NCBI GenBank assembly: GCA_050084515.1
Contig: CM114271.1
Span: 18,352,001-18,416,000, forward strand
Source: Blasia pusilla
Lineage: Eukaryota > Marchantiophyta > Marchantiopsida > Blasiales
Length of the DNA: 64,000 bases
Direction of reading: 5' to 3'
Shown: positions 32,248-45,224 of the stretch, piece after piece
How the letters are laid out: the number at the start of each line of letters is the position of its first letter
Numbering within the stretch: position 1 is the stretch's first letter
The notes under the pieces: generated by a model
The model's input: the letters and a program-made list of their open reading frames with translations, nothing else
Database searches by the model: none
What the model was told of the DNA's origin: nothing
Translations under genes and position numbers: made by a program

Positions 32248-32552
32248 TGTGAGAATTGCAGAATGAATTGAAAAATGCCTTTGTACTCTCTGTGTTCTCT
32301 ATATGTATTGATAGATTGAAAGCCGATACATAAATAGTAAAGTCTGCGCTAAACTAAGAGCCGTAATCAAAAGACGTGACGATAACTGTGTCACTTCAGA
32401 AATATCTCATAGCTATGTATCATTTCGCAAGATGAAACGTTACTAGCACTAATCAATGGTCATAAGTAGAACATTGATCCTAATCTAATCTAGATTGTTC
32501 GTATGGGTTGATCCGTGTGATCAATGTTTAGATCGACTACTATCAATCAACA
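32248..32552 (-). repeat. 5' LTR of the copia element
   Basis: On the minus strand it runs from TGTTGATTGATAGTAG to TTCTCACA, about 305 bp, with a TATTTATG-like TATA region. Its inner edge abuts the primer binding site. The outer edge is inferred from the TGTTG start typical of copia LTRs. The matching 3' LTR was not found in the window. Confidence 0.65.
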
Positions 32553-34667
32553 ATCTGCTGATTTGTTTCGCTGATGAATCTCTATAGATTGCATGTCGAG
32601 GATGATAAAGTATCGCTCGAGTGTGCATCCTATTGCTCTTTAGGCTTGGTAGAGTAAGAGACAATAAATGTTGTGGAGAACAAAAAATTAAGAAATGATG
32701 TTGTGGTGGGAGTTGACATTGTTGGATCATCCCGTGCAAGAAAGGATGGATCAACAACAGATATGAGCTCTCAAGCTCGCTCTCTTGGAGGTATATCCCC
32801 TTCCCTCTCCTAAGCTCTCTCTATATGGTAACCTATGCTCATAAGTCACCTTCTTGGCTCATGACCTGCTGGAGTGGGTCAAGGGCTACTTCCCAAAGTG
32901 AAAAGTCAAATGTATCTAAAACCGTAACTTACTCGAAATAGTAAGTTCCTCAATAAATTCCAAATGAGCCGAAATGAAAGGGAAACCTGCTCTCTCAGGT
33001 TACATGTGGCCTCAACAAGTCATCATCGATCTCATGAGGTTTTCATCCAGTATCTCCGAAGGTGCTCGACTCGATCTCGTCAATCTATCCTAACAGACGT
33101 GATATGGAGCACAAACTCTCAATCTCTCTAATATGTAAAAAATCTTACTATGACAAGTATTTGGGCATTTTTAGGATTGATCGATTGCATCCAATGGCTG
33201 TTTCAACATACATGGATATATATTAATTGTGAAAATAGGATTTAGTGTAGGGTGAAAAAACTATTACGATTCCCATATAGAAGGTGTAGAAGATCACTCA
33301 AAGTAACTTCAAGATATTCGCATACCCTCACAAATAAAGGTCCATACTTTTAGAGTAGCCTAAGGTCTTCTGCGAACCTTGCAACTCCTTTGCAAGTTCT
33401 TTGTAACTCAATTATTGTTGTGATGTGTGTGCAAATTCCCTATTCACAAGTGACTTGCACACCTCTTGCATAACTATGTCAAATTAGCCAAATCAGCTGT
33501 GATTATTTGGCAAATGCAGCGTCCACGTAGGAGAAATACTATTTCAAGCTGAAGTCTAAATGCCATTAGCAAGCAACATAGATGGAGTGTGTTTTCCTGG
33601 TGTGAATGTTTTGTATGTAATTTCATGCCACATTGTAGTAATGTTTGAAGGATTTCTGCATCATAAGCATTCTCTATTTTGGCTTTGATCCCAAGGGAGG
33701 ATAGGGGAAAATTGTTAACATCATACTATGTATACTACTAAATCAAGAAGGCTCTTTCTACATATGGTAGGTCCCAATTGGCTGAATTCTTCTACTTTAG
33801 AGAGGAGAGTTCCCCTCTCACATGCTAGGGAATGAAATCAACAATTAATGACCTAGTAAGGTCTCTAGCACTCGTAACAAAATTTGCACCTTTAGAGTGA
33901 ATCAAGGGGATGACGTATATTTGGACGCGGGGAAACCATGAAATATGTAGACATGAGAGTCATCAACAAGCCAATTTGGAGATTTAGATTTGTCCATGCC
34001 CATCCACTATTTCAAAACAGAAAAGAGGACATTAAGTCGGGCTCAAAGAGCCTCCTTCCAAGGGGTAAGGAATCCCTCAACTGAATAGGCAAAATAAGTA
34101 CCCACAAGCCCCGGCCGCGTAGGGCATCACCTACACATGGCCTACTGAGTTGAAAGCCAATAGTCTCTGAAAAGAGTTCTATAAATGATGGAGTGCAAAA
34201 ATAATTGGAATTTGTGAAGACTTTTTACCATCATTCAACCCTATAATCATTAGTCTAAAGTTACAAGTGAAGTGATTAGCACCAACTTTCACGCTTGAAT
34301 CCTTAAATGGATGGTGTCAGAAAGCACAAACACCCCGCCCTCTACTGGCACAAACAGTAACTGGAGAACTTCATATGAATGAGTAGTGGTGTGCTCACAA
34401 GAGCTGCATAGTGGTTGGATTCGGGTGCAGCTAGTAATGAGGGGGCATCCAAGCTGCCCAAATCTGGCAACCTCCCCATCATTATTGAATCATTTTCTTG
34501 AAATCTCCGTGGATCAGGCTGAAAAGTTGGTGGCCTGAATCCCTGTGGAAAACAGTGTGGCATGGATGCCTAAATACATGGCAAGAGGGCGGTGTGTTCC
34601 TCCCTATTCAGCATGTTTAACATGTGATCTGGATGACATGACAGCAACATTTGCACTAAATCTGAAT
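32553..34667. other. intergenic DNA downstream of the RNC1-like gene
   Basis: No gene is seen. The right end should hold the 3' UTR of the RNC1-like gene, which is transcribed leftwards and stops at 34668. Open frames are short and without recognisable domains. Confidence 0.5.
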
Positions 34668-37600
34668 TTACAAATAATGGGCAGGAAGCAAGTGGTCAAC
34701 ATTGAAAATTTTGGACATCAGGCGCCTCACTTCTGCTCTTCCATACACAAGATACCCAAGACCGTGTATGGAATGCTGTACACTAGTTGTGGCAAAGTTC
34801 CTAAGGCGACGGTTTTTCTCAAAGAGTACTTTCCTTTCTTCATCAAAGATAATGTGCCAAGTCAACTTTTTTTCTCTCAATGATCGTCCACCTAATCGAT
34901 TCATTAGTATCAACCTATGCTTTCGGTCTAACCAGATACCAGGCCCATCCAGGTGTTTCATGAGGAGTTGCTCCGCCAAGATTACATCCTGCACAATTAC
35001 AAGATTACATCGGTGTGTTAAGAGGTTTCTTAAATCTTACCATTTTCACCTTCCTCTCATGCAGTCTCAACTCTTTGGGAGCCAAGGTTGGAACACGGAC
35101 CGAAGGTCTCATCAGAGTCGAGGTGAAATGGGCAAAAGACCAATCAAAAGATGTTTGTGTTCACATAAGGGGGCAATCCCATGAAACGGGTACCCCTTCA
35201 ACAGAAAAGTTGTTTACTGATTCACTCTACAGGTTTCAGGGTAAGTGTAAGGCTTTGATCCTTGGCATCGTCCAAGGACCTTCGGACTTTCTGACCACAA
35301 TTAGCAATTTCATGCGGTTCTTGACTAGCATACTTCTGTTTTGCTCCATCCAGTGGCCCCACCCTGGAGGCCCTCTTCCTTGGATTGGTCCATTAGGTCT
35401 TTAATTCCAACCCTGTAAAACGGTGTTGTTTGTTCCCCACTACTAAGTAAAAGCCAACCCTTTAAACTGATTACTAAGCTGATTTGTTTGATGCCCTTTC
35501 TTACAAATGATTAATTACATTTCCAAAAGTTGTGACAAGTTGCTTCATCCACTCCTGGATAGTCTGCTGGAGCTGGAATTGGACTGGATGTGAAACTCAG
35601 GATTCAGTGATCTGGAGTTCTTACTCTGATCATTTCCAAAAGACTACAACGATTTGGTGGCTAGGATCCAGGATGCATGATTCATCCGTCTATCACACAT
35701 GAAAAGCCCCCTTGTACTCAGAATTCCCTCTGAGAGCTACTGACTTTGAAACAAGTCATAGAAGACTTCAAACTGCACAAACTGAAGACCCTCTCACAAA
35801 CCGCACTGAGTAAGAATAATGGGAGACTGCACAGATGTACCACAGAGCGTAAAGAAAGGACGAGAACCGTACTTACTAGTAGTGGTCATTTAAATCATAC
35901 CAAGCCCAGGTCAAAGATTGTACCTTGATGACAGTCCCCAAGTACTCCAAACGATCGAAACAGAATCGGGGATGGTCCCCTTTAAACTTTGATGGATGAA
36001 GAAAACACAGCTGCAGAAGGTCCGAACATCTTAATTAACTAATAATTCTGGAAATTTCAACCATGTAAAGATGCTTTGTAACTAAGTTGGAATCAAATTG
36101 TCGACATTTATGGGTTGGGAGCCAGATGACCCCAAGAAGAATTGATCAAGCAAGTGAATGCCATAGAAATGTATGCAGATGCAGTGAAGTCCATACCTGA
36201 AGGCCGAGCTCAAGTTCACAGTTCCTTGCTTCAGTTATTTCTGGCGATTGGTCGTTCACAAGAAGAGGATAACCTAGTGCTTCCAGAACTTTGGGTAGAC
36301 TATTGATCTCCCAAGCATTCCCACGAAATCGGTGCATACCAGGTGGAACACATGCTCGAAAGAGCCTGGGGCATGCAAAAAGAGAGTCATCTGGAGCCTG
36401 CACCCAAAATTCATCAAAACATTACTAAACCAAAGAGGAGTCGATGAGAAATCCCGACAGCGACAAGGCTACTACTTCCTCCTTGAGACAGGAGGGCTAG
36501 TTCTACAGGTCTGGAACAATCTACATTTTGTCTTTGGTGCTGACTTGAATCTTGGGTGACGAAACACTAAAAAAAACGAATTCAGTCCGGAAGTGGAACA
36601 CATTTGATACGGTTGCTACTACTAATAAGTTGGTATCCGTCACCTTATACGCAGCAATATCTTGCCATGTGAGCTTCCTCTCGAGATCAGGAGATAGAAA
36701 ATCTTCGTCTGGGAGCCCAGCACGTGGCTTAGGCTGGGCGAAATCAGCTTCCAGATCCATGCCAAAAACCTCGAAAAGCAAACGGTAAACCTCTCCCATT
36801 CCTAAGGTCAGATATGTTGCGGCAACAAGTGCCCAGAAAACACTCCTGCAGTCATTAAATGTTCGATCAGTGAACAACTCAATCTGTCAAATTACATTTG
36901 ACATTCTTCTGCTCATATTATCATGCAAGTAATTTCCAACGAAATCCGTAGCAGCAACACGCGTGATATCCATCACAGGGCATCATCCTGACGGGCAGAA
37001 GAGAAAGGATTATCACAAACAGGAGTGAAACTCGTCGGCAGATACAATATCATCAAATATTCATACAGAACGTAAATACCTTGCTGCCTGCTGTCTCTCA
37101 TCTCTATGGGGTACCTCCAACTCTTCGTTTGGGAAGAGAAGCCGATCCATGGAAGCAGAATTGAACCACCGAGGCAGCACCTTTTTGTTGGTCAAATTGA
37201 ACACTCTTTCTCTCAGAGACCCTACTTTCTCCAGGGGAAACATCTGCAGAAGCAATTCCGCAAAAGCCAGCTCCACTACGTACTGTCCCAGAAACCAAAG
37301 CCGCGAGTGCGCTATCCCAACAATTTTCGTCTTACCCCGTTTCGTGAATTTATGTTGGAAGGCGAGAAAAATGAGAGAATCTAAATAGCTAGCGGGGCTA
37401 CCTTCCACAGGCTCCAGGACATCAAGGGAATAACCTAAAGCATCCTTTGCTTCTAAGAGATACTCGTCAATCCATTCCTGGTCTAGTTGGTTAAGGTTCT
37501 GCAGCGGTAAGCACGAGCTCAGTAAAGGGAAAGCTTTCATTTGCAATTGAGGACTTCGTAGAAATCTTTCGGCCAGTTTACTGTCGTCCAGCGCAGGTTT

Positions 37601-37879
37601 AACAATTAATTGTCGGAAGTTCGGAGCGGGTTTCTGGTATTTTTTCGGCGCAGAGTCGTTCCTCTCTATAACTTCCTCAATGTCCGACAGCGCAACTTTG
37701 CCCACATTACGAACATATACCGACGCTTCCCTTCCACGTCTCAGAGGGGAATCAAAACGAACGATTCTTTCCAACGGAGGTAGGGACAAAGCGAGAGAGT
37801 GAGAGGACGACAGATTTGAACAAGGGCACCGCATAGTCGAAGTGAACTGCCCCGGTTGCCAAGCCAATTGCAACGCCAT
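34668..37879 (-). CDS. RNC1: RNC1-like chloroplast RNase III-domain protein
   Basis: Five exons on the minus strand: 37879-37080, 36845-36644, 36397-36197, 36010-35924, 34988-34668. All introns are GT-AG and phases agree; the total is 1611 nt, 536 residues, the length of Arabidopsis RNC1 (about 537). The Ser/Leu-rich N-terminus looks like a plastid transit peptide. Two RNase III folds are present. The first signature is HSRLWFLGQYVVELA (191-205); the second is DRLEYLGTVIKD (420-431). The catalytic acidic positions of ERLEFLGD are replaced in the first copy, and the Asp is Thr in the second, so RNA cleavage is not expected. Characteristic family text includes FRACVPPGMHRFRGN and LLMKHLDGPG. 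In maize, RNC1 binds chloroplast group II introns and promotes their splicing. Intact and probably functional. Confidence 0.93.
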
Positions 37880-38561
37880 TTCAAGGACTCACGAGAGAAA
37901 CTCCAATCCCACTATCCCTGTGCTTTGAACTGATGGAATATTTGAACGAAAACCCAGATCAACTCTGCACAGTCGGGAGAATGGCAACGCGAACAACAAT
38001 TCACCGAGAGATTCTAGGGCTCGGTTGCTCTGTTTCTTCGAGTGTGGGGAGCGATTCCGAAGACCTGCGGGCAAAACCCTGACCCCCAAGAAGGACCACT
38101 CTTTCTTGGAGCCACAAGAGTGAGGGAGGCCAACTCGAGCCAAGGCTGGGTATGAGGTGAACTAAGATATGGGTTAGGTCGGCTAAACTAGGAGTGCTAA
38201 ACGTCAACATTTTTTTTCCTTTTTATGTTTATCTATCTACTCTCAAACAGTCTCTTTTGAGTATAAAAAACTATTTTTGGGGTGGGAGGGGGCGTGTTAC
38301 TTCTTTTGGTGACTCCCCGTTCCCAAAGAAGTGAAGCTCCTCTACAAGTCTGAAATGTCCTCTTTTGAGAAAAAGTGAAAGAGATTTGAATGAGATTTTA
38401 TTCAGCCGGCCATCTATTTGAACCAGGGGAGCAGCTGGCCTTATTTTTGAACAAGGGGAGATCTATACTATTAAGCGAACACGGGGTCACTAAAACCGGA
38501 TAGAAAAACATTTTTCACTTTCTATTTAATTCCACCTTATGGAAGAGGGGTGCCTGAGTTA
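37880..38561. other. 5' flank of the RNC1-like gene
   Basis: Leader and promoter of the leftward-transcribed RNC1-like gene are expected within the first few hundred bases. No TATA box was convincing. Near 38463 a TCTATACTATTAAGCG sequence resembles a Helitron 5' end, but no matching 3' end was found. Confidence 0.45.
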
Positions 38562-38712
38562 CATCCACACAAAATTTTCCATGGCTTCCATTTACAGAAG
38601 TGAGCATATAGTATTGGTTAGAGGCTTATGAGGTGGTCATCAACACAAAATCTTCCAAGGCTTCGGCTCTCACAAGTGCATATATGGTATTGGTTCCAGG
38701 CTTGTGAGGCCC
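38562..38712. repeat. 76-bp imperfect tandem duplication
   Basis: Units 38562-38637 and 38638-38712 share CATC.ACACAAAAT.TTCCA, GGCTTC and TATTGGTT..AGGCTT.TGAGG. Identity is moderate, so the duplication is old. Confidence 0.6.
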
Positions 38713-38890
38713 TTATCCGCACAATTGGTTCCATAGTTATTGTAGTAATTTCATATAATTGTGGAAAGTTATAGGAAACCTGGGTGAAAGTTGGAGTTGG
38801 AGTGCAAGTTGGAGAGGAGGGCAAGTTGGAGTCGTGGGTAGAAGGAAGGTGTGGCCGTGTGAACGAAGAGCCGAAGATCCAAAAAGCCCT

Positions 38891-39015
38891 GTTCCGATCG
38901 GAAGGTGAGATTTGTGTTCCAATCTGAAGGTGAGCTTTGTGTTCCGATTCGAAGGTGAGATCCGAAAGCCCTGTTACCGGTCCAAAGGTGAGATTTGCAT
39001 TTTGATTTGAAGGTG
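38891..39015. repeat. 25-bp minisatellite-like repeat
   Basis: The unit GTTCCGATCGGAAGGTGAGA-TTTGT occurs three times in succession with changes, followed by looser copies that keep GAAGGTGAG or AAAGGTGAG. No coding meaning is seen. Confidence 0.6.
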
Positions 39016-41516
39016 AGCTCCGAAAAGCCCCTTTTCAGATCGAGCGAAGCAAATGAAAAGTTTTAGTGGAGCACCTTCGAAATTTATAATATGGGAGGAA
39101 AAAGCTTCCACTTGGATGATCGATAACCGCAAATTTCGGCCTCTCCTTATCCCAATTAGCTGATTTGGGCCTCTGGTTATCCTTACGTTTTCAACGTTGT
39201 GAACGCATTGATCAGCATCACAGACAGTCGATGTCCAAAGGAAAGCCCATACCACACGAGCCTGGATGTGGTTGTAGGAGCGCATGAATTCATTAGCAAA
39301 TTCTGAATTTGATGCTATGGATTTGTGCCGAAAGGGATAATCACTTCAGATTCATGAGTAAGACACATTCTATCTTAGATTTTAACTCTGTATTTTGGAC
39401 AGTCAGCTTTGTGTCAACATTAGACTAACAGAGTGTTGCTTGTTTGACTCATTCGAACGAATGGAATAAGGCTGAAGTTGGTTCCATTTTGAGGATAGAC
39501 AGAAAATGGATAGATAGAACATCAAACATCTACGAAGAATCACAGCTTTGGCTAGACATTATAACCAGGTGGAAATCGTCCGACAAATATCTAGAGATCT
39601 AGTAATAGAGGTAGACTTTCAGCTCGTCTGAACTATGCTTGCACTAACCGCTATAAATAATCTGAGATTCATGTTGTGTCATCTGCAGAGCTAGAATTGA
39701 GATTCAAATCACCACAATTCACCTGAATTTTGGTGAGTTGAATTGGCATCAGGCTATAGGCCCATAGGCCTTCTTCTTGGTGGTCTATCAACGTAAGTGG
39801 TGGTACCAGCTTAGCAATTTCAGCATAGATCGTTGCTCTTTGTGTTGTGCCTTTTGCACGAGCGACCAGGTAGTGACTAGGTTTCATCACACATGGTGTA
39901 GGACTTTGATTACGTGCCCAGCCAGATTTTTTTTGGTTTAAGGTGATTGTCCCAATCCTAAACTTGAGCCATGTTCCAAACAAGGAATCCCGCAGTTATG
40001 GCTCTTCAGTTATCGTGGTTCAAGTTTGACTCAGCCGCTTACTCACTGCTGTGTAGGAGCGAGAGATAGAAAGACAGTACTCATAAAGTAGTGCTTCGGC
40101 TACAAGAGAAGAAAAGCACCCGTGCACCACTTACGCAGTGCTAGAGAGAGACATTGTACTCATTAAGTAGTGCTTGTGTAAACCTTGCGACCACAGACAC
40201 TGCTCCCTGGTCCCATGGTGCTAGAGACTGGAATCTAGAATTGTGCAGAGAGAAGAAGTGACGAAGATGCCATTTGAGACGAGGGGCTAGAGAGAAACTA
40301 TATTGATTAAGTGGTGCCTATCTGAGTGCCTATCACATCCTTGACCCCATCGCGTACTGGTTAGACACTGCTAGGGGGACTCCACTCATGAAGTAGTGAA
40401 TATTCTAGCCTTGCGACCATGGCTATTGCTCATTTATTAGACGACAACATAACAACCTTGTATTCACATCTACTTTCCTAGAAAGAGCAGTGAGAATTTT
40501 TCTTGTACGACAGTTACCTTTGATAGTTGAGAGCTAGAAAAGGTGTTGCATCTGAGTCTAAGAGATTGCAAAAAAGGGATCTTTTGTTTGCTTTCTATAG
40601 CCAAATGGGATGCAAACAACAGATAGATAGAAAACGGTTGAGGCAATATTGTAGGTGACGTTGATCAACGGTCTACCCAGTCACTCAGTAGTAACATATA
40701 GCTAACTTCTAGAGGATCATTGCTAAGCGCCTACTAACTAACAACGAATTAGACTATTAAATCCTCTATCCTAGAATTCTCAACTTTAATTCTATCTCCA
40801 ACCTAGGAATCATGGTGGCACATGTTGCCATACATGAAGATTGGTGATGTCGACTGGTGTTTTCTTAATAGTGGCGAGAGTGTCCATGACAAGGAAGGGG
40901 GAGATAGGCGTAGAGATAGCCCTTCTCCTTTGATTTTCGTGTTAACTTTTTCCTCCTCTTAAATCATTTTCAATTAATATTAAATAAATAAATTTCTTTT
41001 CTTACAAAGTTTAGAGAGTAGATTTAGTTTTTTAGAGGATTATTTTAGAGTTGTTATTATGCAAGTTCTATGAGAATATAAAAATAATTATGATTTTTTA
41101 CTTGGTATATCTAATTTGAAAAATTAATTATGAATATGTTTTAAAATAAAAATTAGATTTATATTATGATTTCTTATTATTTTAAATAAATAGATTTTTT
41201 TCAGCAAAATGTTGCCATTTGATTCGATTCTGTGAAAATTTATCTAATATTGTTGTTTTGTCGTCAATACATCGCACGAGCATTCTTACTAGTTTATCTT
41301 AAGTGCTTGAGAATGGGATCAAGGGAGGCACAACTCTTTCTAAATCATGGGAGTTTTTCCTTTTTTCTTTTTGGGAGTTGAGGTTTTTCCACCAAAAAAA
41401 AAGGGAAGGCGGGACTAGGGGTGGGTGAAAATATCCTTGACGTGGAGACAAATGGAGTTTAATATCAAAATGGTGAATATGTAAAGGATGGGAATGGGAA
41501 TTTAAGTTTTTACTAA
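39016..41516. other. intergenic DNA, no gene seen
   Basis: No gene is supported. Between 40070 and 40400 a motif like TACTCATTAAGTAGTG recurs about four times in a degenerate array. A Helitron-like 3' end (GAGCATTCTTACTAG-T) lies at about 41280-41292. The right part is strongly AT-rich. Confidence 0.45.
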
Positions 41517-41665
41517 TTTATACTATTAAGGTTGTAGGCTTGTCGTAGGACTGAAAGTTCATACTTACTAAAAGAAATGATTTTTTTTTAAGAAGAGAAA
41601 GCTACTTGACTGGGTTTTTTGCAAATTGGGCGAGTGCATGGCACATGCTGAAAATATAGTACTAG
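41517..41665 (+). mobile_element. small Helitron-like element (149 bp)
   Basis: It starts TTTATACTATTAAGG (a TC start with C changed to T) after A and ends TAGTACTAG before T. A short hairpin, GCATG-GCA-CATGC, lies 13 bp before the end. No coding capacity. Confidence 0.5.
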
Positions 41666-41708
41666 TTTGTAATATTACGGGAAAGTGCACATTTTTTATA
41701 ATAACAAA

Positions 41709-41935
41709 CTAGTGTATGAGCATGCGATGGGGGAGTTCAAATGATCAATGTTTAATTAACTCCCAAAATTGTTATGTGATAATTTAAATCAATTTTGAAT
41801 AATCCTATTGGTTGAGAGATCAATCGATCATATTGGATCAAAAGGCGATCGATCCTATTGGTTGAGAGGGCCAAGTGTCAACAAGAGGTGAAGAGTTTGA
41901 AAAATGTAGGGGCACTCTCCAATAACCAGTATGCG
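41709..41935 (-). mobile_element. Helitron-like element, minus orientation
   Basis: On the minus strand it begins near GCATACTGGTTATTGG, continues GGAGAGTGCCCC and a TTGACACTTGGC block, and ends TCATACACTAG followed by T. The copy at about 55995-56174 shows the same succession of blocks, so the two are relatives. Near 41803 and 41853 CCTATTGGTTGAGAG is repeated inside it. Confidence 0.55.
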
Positions 41936-42912
41936 GCCCCTTTTTAAGGGTTTTGAGTTTTATAACGGAGTTCGTAAACACAAATTTATTGGGAATGGTC
42001 AGGAGTAACACAACACGAATCGGATTTTGATTTGGACTAACACGATAGTGGGGATAGGGAGTAACACAACTAAATCTTGAGTAACACGACGCGCTGTATG
42101 TTTGGAGGATCGGAGAACACTTCCAAGATTCAAGAACACAAATTGGGACACGGCTAAAGAAGGCTAGGAATAACATTGTGGATACTATTCAATTTAGAAT
42201 TAACGGGAAAATTAACACTAGCATGGATGCTAACATCCGACCGTTCAAAACTCTTACCCTAGGGTCGAGAATGTGCAAAATAACTTGCACTATGCTGGCT
42301 CTGCACTTGGAGTCGACTTCTTGTAGGGGGTGTAATAATATAAATAACTAACTTCCAACATTTATAATGATTTTACATGTTAAAAGAAAAAAAGAGGTGA
42401 AAGATTAGAGATTTAAAAAAATTGAAAGGACGAGGAAGGGGTTTAGGAATAAAGTTGGGAGTTACTTTTTAAATCATGCATTGCAAGAGCATGCCAACTA
42501 GTCTATTTTATTGACCAAAGGTGCTACTTCATGTTTCTTGTTATTATAATATTATGGTGTGACACATTCCACACGGTGATGATCAAGAAGGGGGTTAAGG
42601 TATGTAGGGAGAAAAGTTATTTTTCCAAGAAAAGGAAGATAAAGGGGATGAAATTTTAATTAAGGGGTATTCTTTTTTCTAAAACTAGAAGGTGTGAGCA
42701 TGAGGTATCCAAAAGAAAAAATATGGTTGGCATAGAACATATGGGTTCAAGTAGAGTTTAAAATTATAAAAAAAAAAGAATTCATAAAAATTAAGATGGA
42801 AGAGGAGATAGCTTCTTCTCTTTTAGAATGAAGACATGGGGGATTAGAATAAGGTAAAGTAGGGAGGTTTTCGTGTTCCCAAAACAAGGAAATAGGAGGG
42901 ACGGGGCATCAA

Positions 42913-43117
42913 TCTATACTACTACTACAAATACCCATATCAAGTTTAAACACTCCAAAAGTCAACACCAGTTATTTTTACCCAACCCAAAATTTCCAGA
43001 TCTCCCCCAAAATTTGTACCTATAATGATTATAAATTTTGAACTGCCACTCCCTCCTTAGCTCAGGCAATGCATCCCAAGTTTTCCATGCACGTGCCTTG
43101 CATGGGCATCTTTCTAG
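42913..43117 (+). mobile_element. small non-autonomous Helitron (205 bp)
   Basis: The best preserved copy. It starts TCTATACTACTACTAC after A, ends TTTCTAG before T, and has a perfect 7-bp stem (CCATGCA/TGCATGG) with a 7-nt loop 8 nt before the terminal CTAG. TC start, CTRR end, subterminal hairpin and A-T insertion site are the Helitron hallmarks. It encodes nothing and would need Rep/helicase supplied elsewhere. Another Helitron-like 3' end (GAGCATGCCAACTAG-T) lies at 42498-42501. Confidence 0.75.
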
Positions 43118-45224
43118 TGTTTTATATAAGAAGATGACATGGAAAAGAAAAATGTGGTGGAGAAGTGAGTGGTAGGATCATGAGTTTTGAGGCATTTTGA
43201 GTCTTTGAGGCGAGAGAGGCGTTGAAGGTATGAGGCATTGGCAAGCTAGTCGGTAGGCATGCCACTGGGTTAGGAGATTTTTTTGAGGCATTCTCAACAT
43301 AACTTCCACATCATCCATCCCAATGCTATTCCTCACACATATAGTGCGCTTTATCGGGGAGCTCTTATGTATGTTGTAGTACTACCATACCCATGAGGAG
43401 ACAATGTTCTATATTGGAGCACGTTATTGCTTCTATATTGTTGTCTACAAGTGAGATCTTGGTGGGATACATCACTTCAACACCTTGGTGAGTGCACGAC
43501 ACTATTGTAATTATTCGTAGAATCATTTTGATGATGGAGTGATACCACACTAGTCAAGAGGTGGGCTAAATGTCAGGGTTTGTCTTGAGTGAGATGTGTA
43601 TATGTCCTACCTTGGACATTTCTTGTTGGAGGCCTTATGGCTTAGGAATGAGATAGACAAGTTCTTGCAACCGTCACAATAACTTACCTAGAGAGCATTG
43701 GGGAGTCATCCAGAATAGTTAATTTTATGGTAATCACGTTAGCGAGGGATCCAAGAGGCAATTCATGATTGTGTGTCAAAGGAAGACAAACCTTCATATG
43801 ACCCACAGAATCCATAGCATAGACTAGTTAGTCACAAACCTATAGTGGGCGGTAGAACCTATTGTAGGACTAATGCTAGTCTAGTTAGGCTCGCACCTTG
43901 AGATTAACCTTAGGAGAAAGGGACATAGTGACTCACATAGATACGGGATTATATAAGATACGTGAAAGTACCTTGAGCCAAACTCTAGGTCAAGGGTGAG
44001 ACGCAAAGAATTTGCAAAATGTCAAGATGAGTGAGCCCCATCGTAAAACATGAGGATTAACTAGACAACCATAAGACACCAAATGGAGGGAGTTAAGACA
44101 GGCGTTAGCCATTGAATGCACAAAAGAAAGGTTGAGGTTCTAAGATGTTTCGTGAAGTCAAAATGAGTTGAATCTCCTAGAAGACTTCCCAAAAGTTATC
44201 TGCTTCATACGAGGACAAAGACTGGGAGATACACCCGGCGATTTCCAAGACGGGTGATCTTCTTGTTGCTTATTGCGCTGATCAGCTCGCTGATTCTGAG
44301 CTGATGGCCGGGAGTCTTCTATTGGTACCCCCAGGGGTTCGTGAGCTTGGTGGCTCACCCAAGACTGCTACAAGGATTAACTCCATGCAGGGACAATTGG
44401 ATTTTCTTAATTTCTACGAGTGTGTGTATGTGCACTCAGTGTATCTATCAGGTTTTCCTCCCATAAATAGAAGTACCGGGTCATCACCAAGTATAATTGA
44501 CGTTCATGGGCGGAGCACCGTTTGGCAACGAGTTCTTTGACAGGACTAATTAATTTTCTATCTTTTCTAATACTAAAGCAACGAACAAATTGCTATATTC
44601 TTTCATCCATTGCCTAAGGGGAATAGCTAGAGATAGGAGATCCTCTTCCATGAAAACTAAATGGATGGGTCTCGTAGGCAATGAGGCTTCTCCCCCCTCC
44701 TCTTCACCCATCACCCTCTTCCTCTCTCCTCGGCTAATCTTGTGATCCCTGGCAGCACCGCCAAGAATACAAGAATGTAATGTACAAGAATTATAAGAAT
44801 TGATCTTTTTATGATGATTTATGGAGTTCAATCCCCAAGAGGATCACTATTATCCAAAAAGAAAGGTTAAAGTTTGTGGTTTATGTGAAGTTGATAGTTA
44901 TGTTGGTACAAAAAAAATTCAAACATTCATCCGCTTATTCTCCTTCTCACAAGTACCGAGATTTTCCTTTCCTTTGTTCTCTCAAGTAGAATCAAATGAA
45001 CGCTCTGGCAAATTCGCACTCAACACCAAAGAACCTCATAGAGATCTCATCAACAAGATGGCTTCTCCTACTTTCGGAACTCAATCTGTCATGGCAGGCT
45101 ACTCTCTGTCAAACAGATTTCTCACATCTCGATGTTGATTATTCTATTGGTGAAATTTTCTCTCCCAATCCACTCCTCACTCTGCAGACTGAAAGTATAG
45201 ATGCAAAAGTATTACTGAGTTAAT
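43118..45224. other. intergenic DNA, no intact gene seen
   Basis: No gene is supported. The segment around 43760-43790 shares CATGAT.GTGTGTCAAAGGA with 61820-61840, so both may be pieces of one repeat. The last part may belong to the decayed CACTA element that becomes readable at 45225. Confidence 0.4.
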
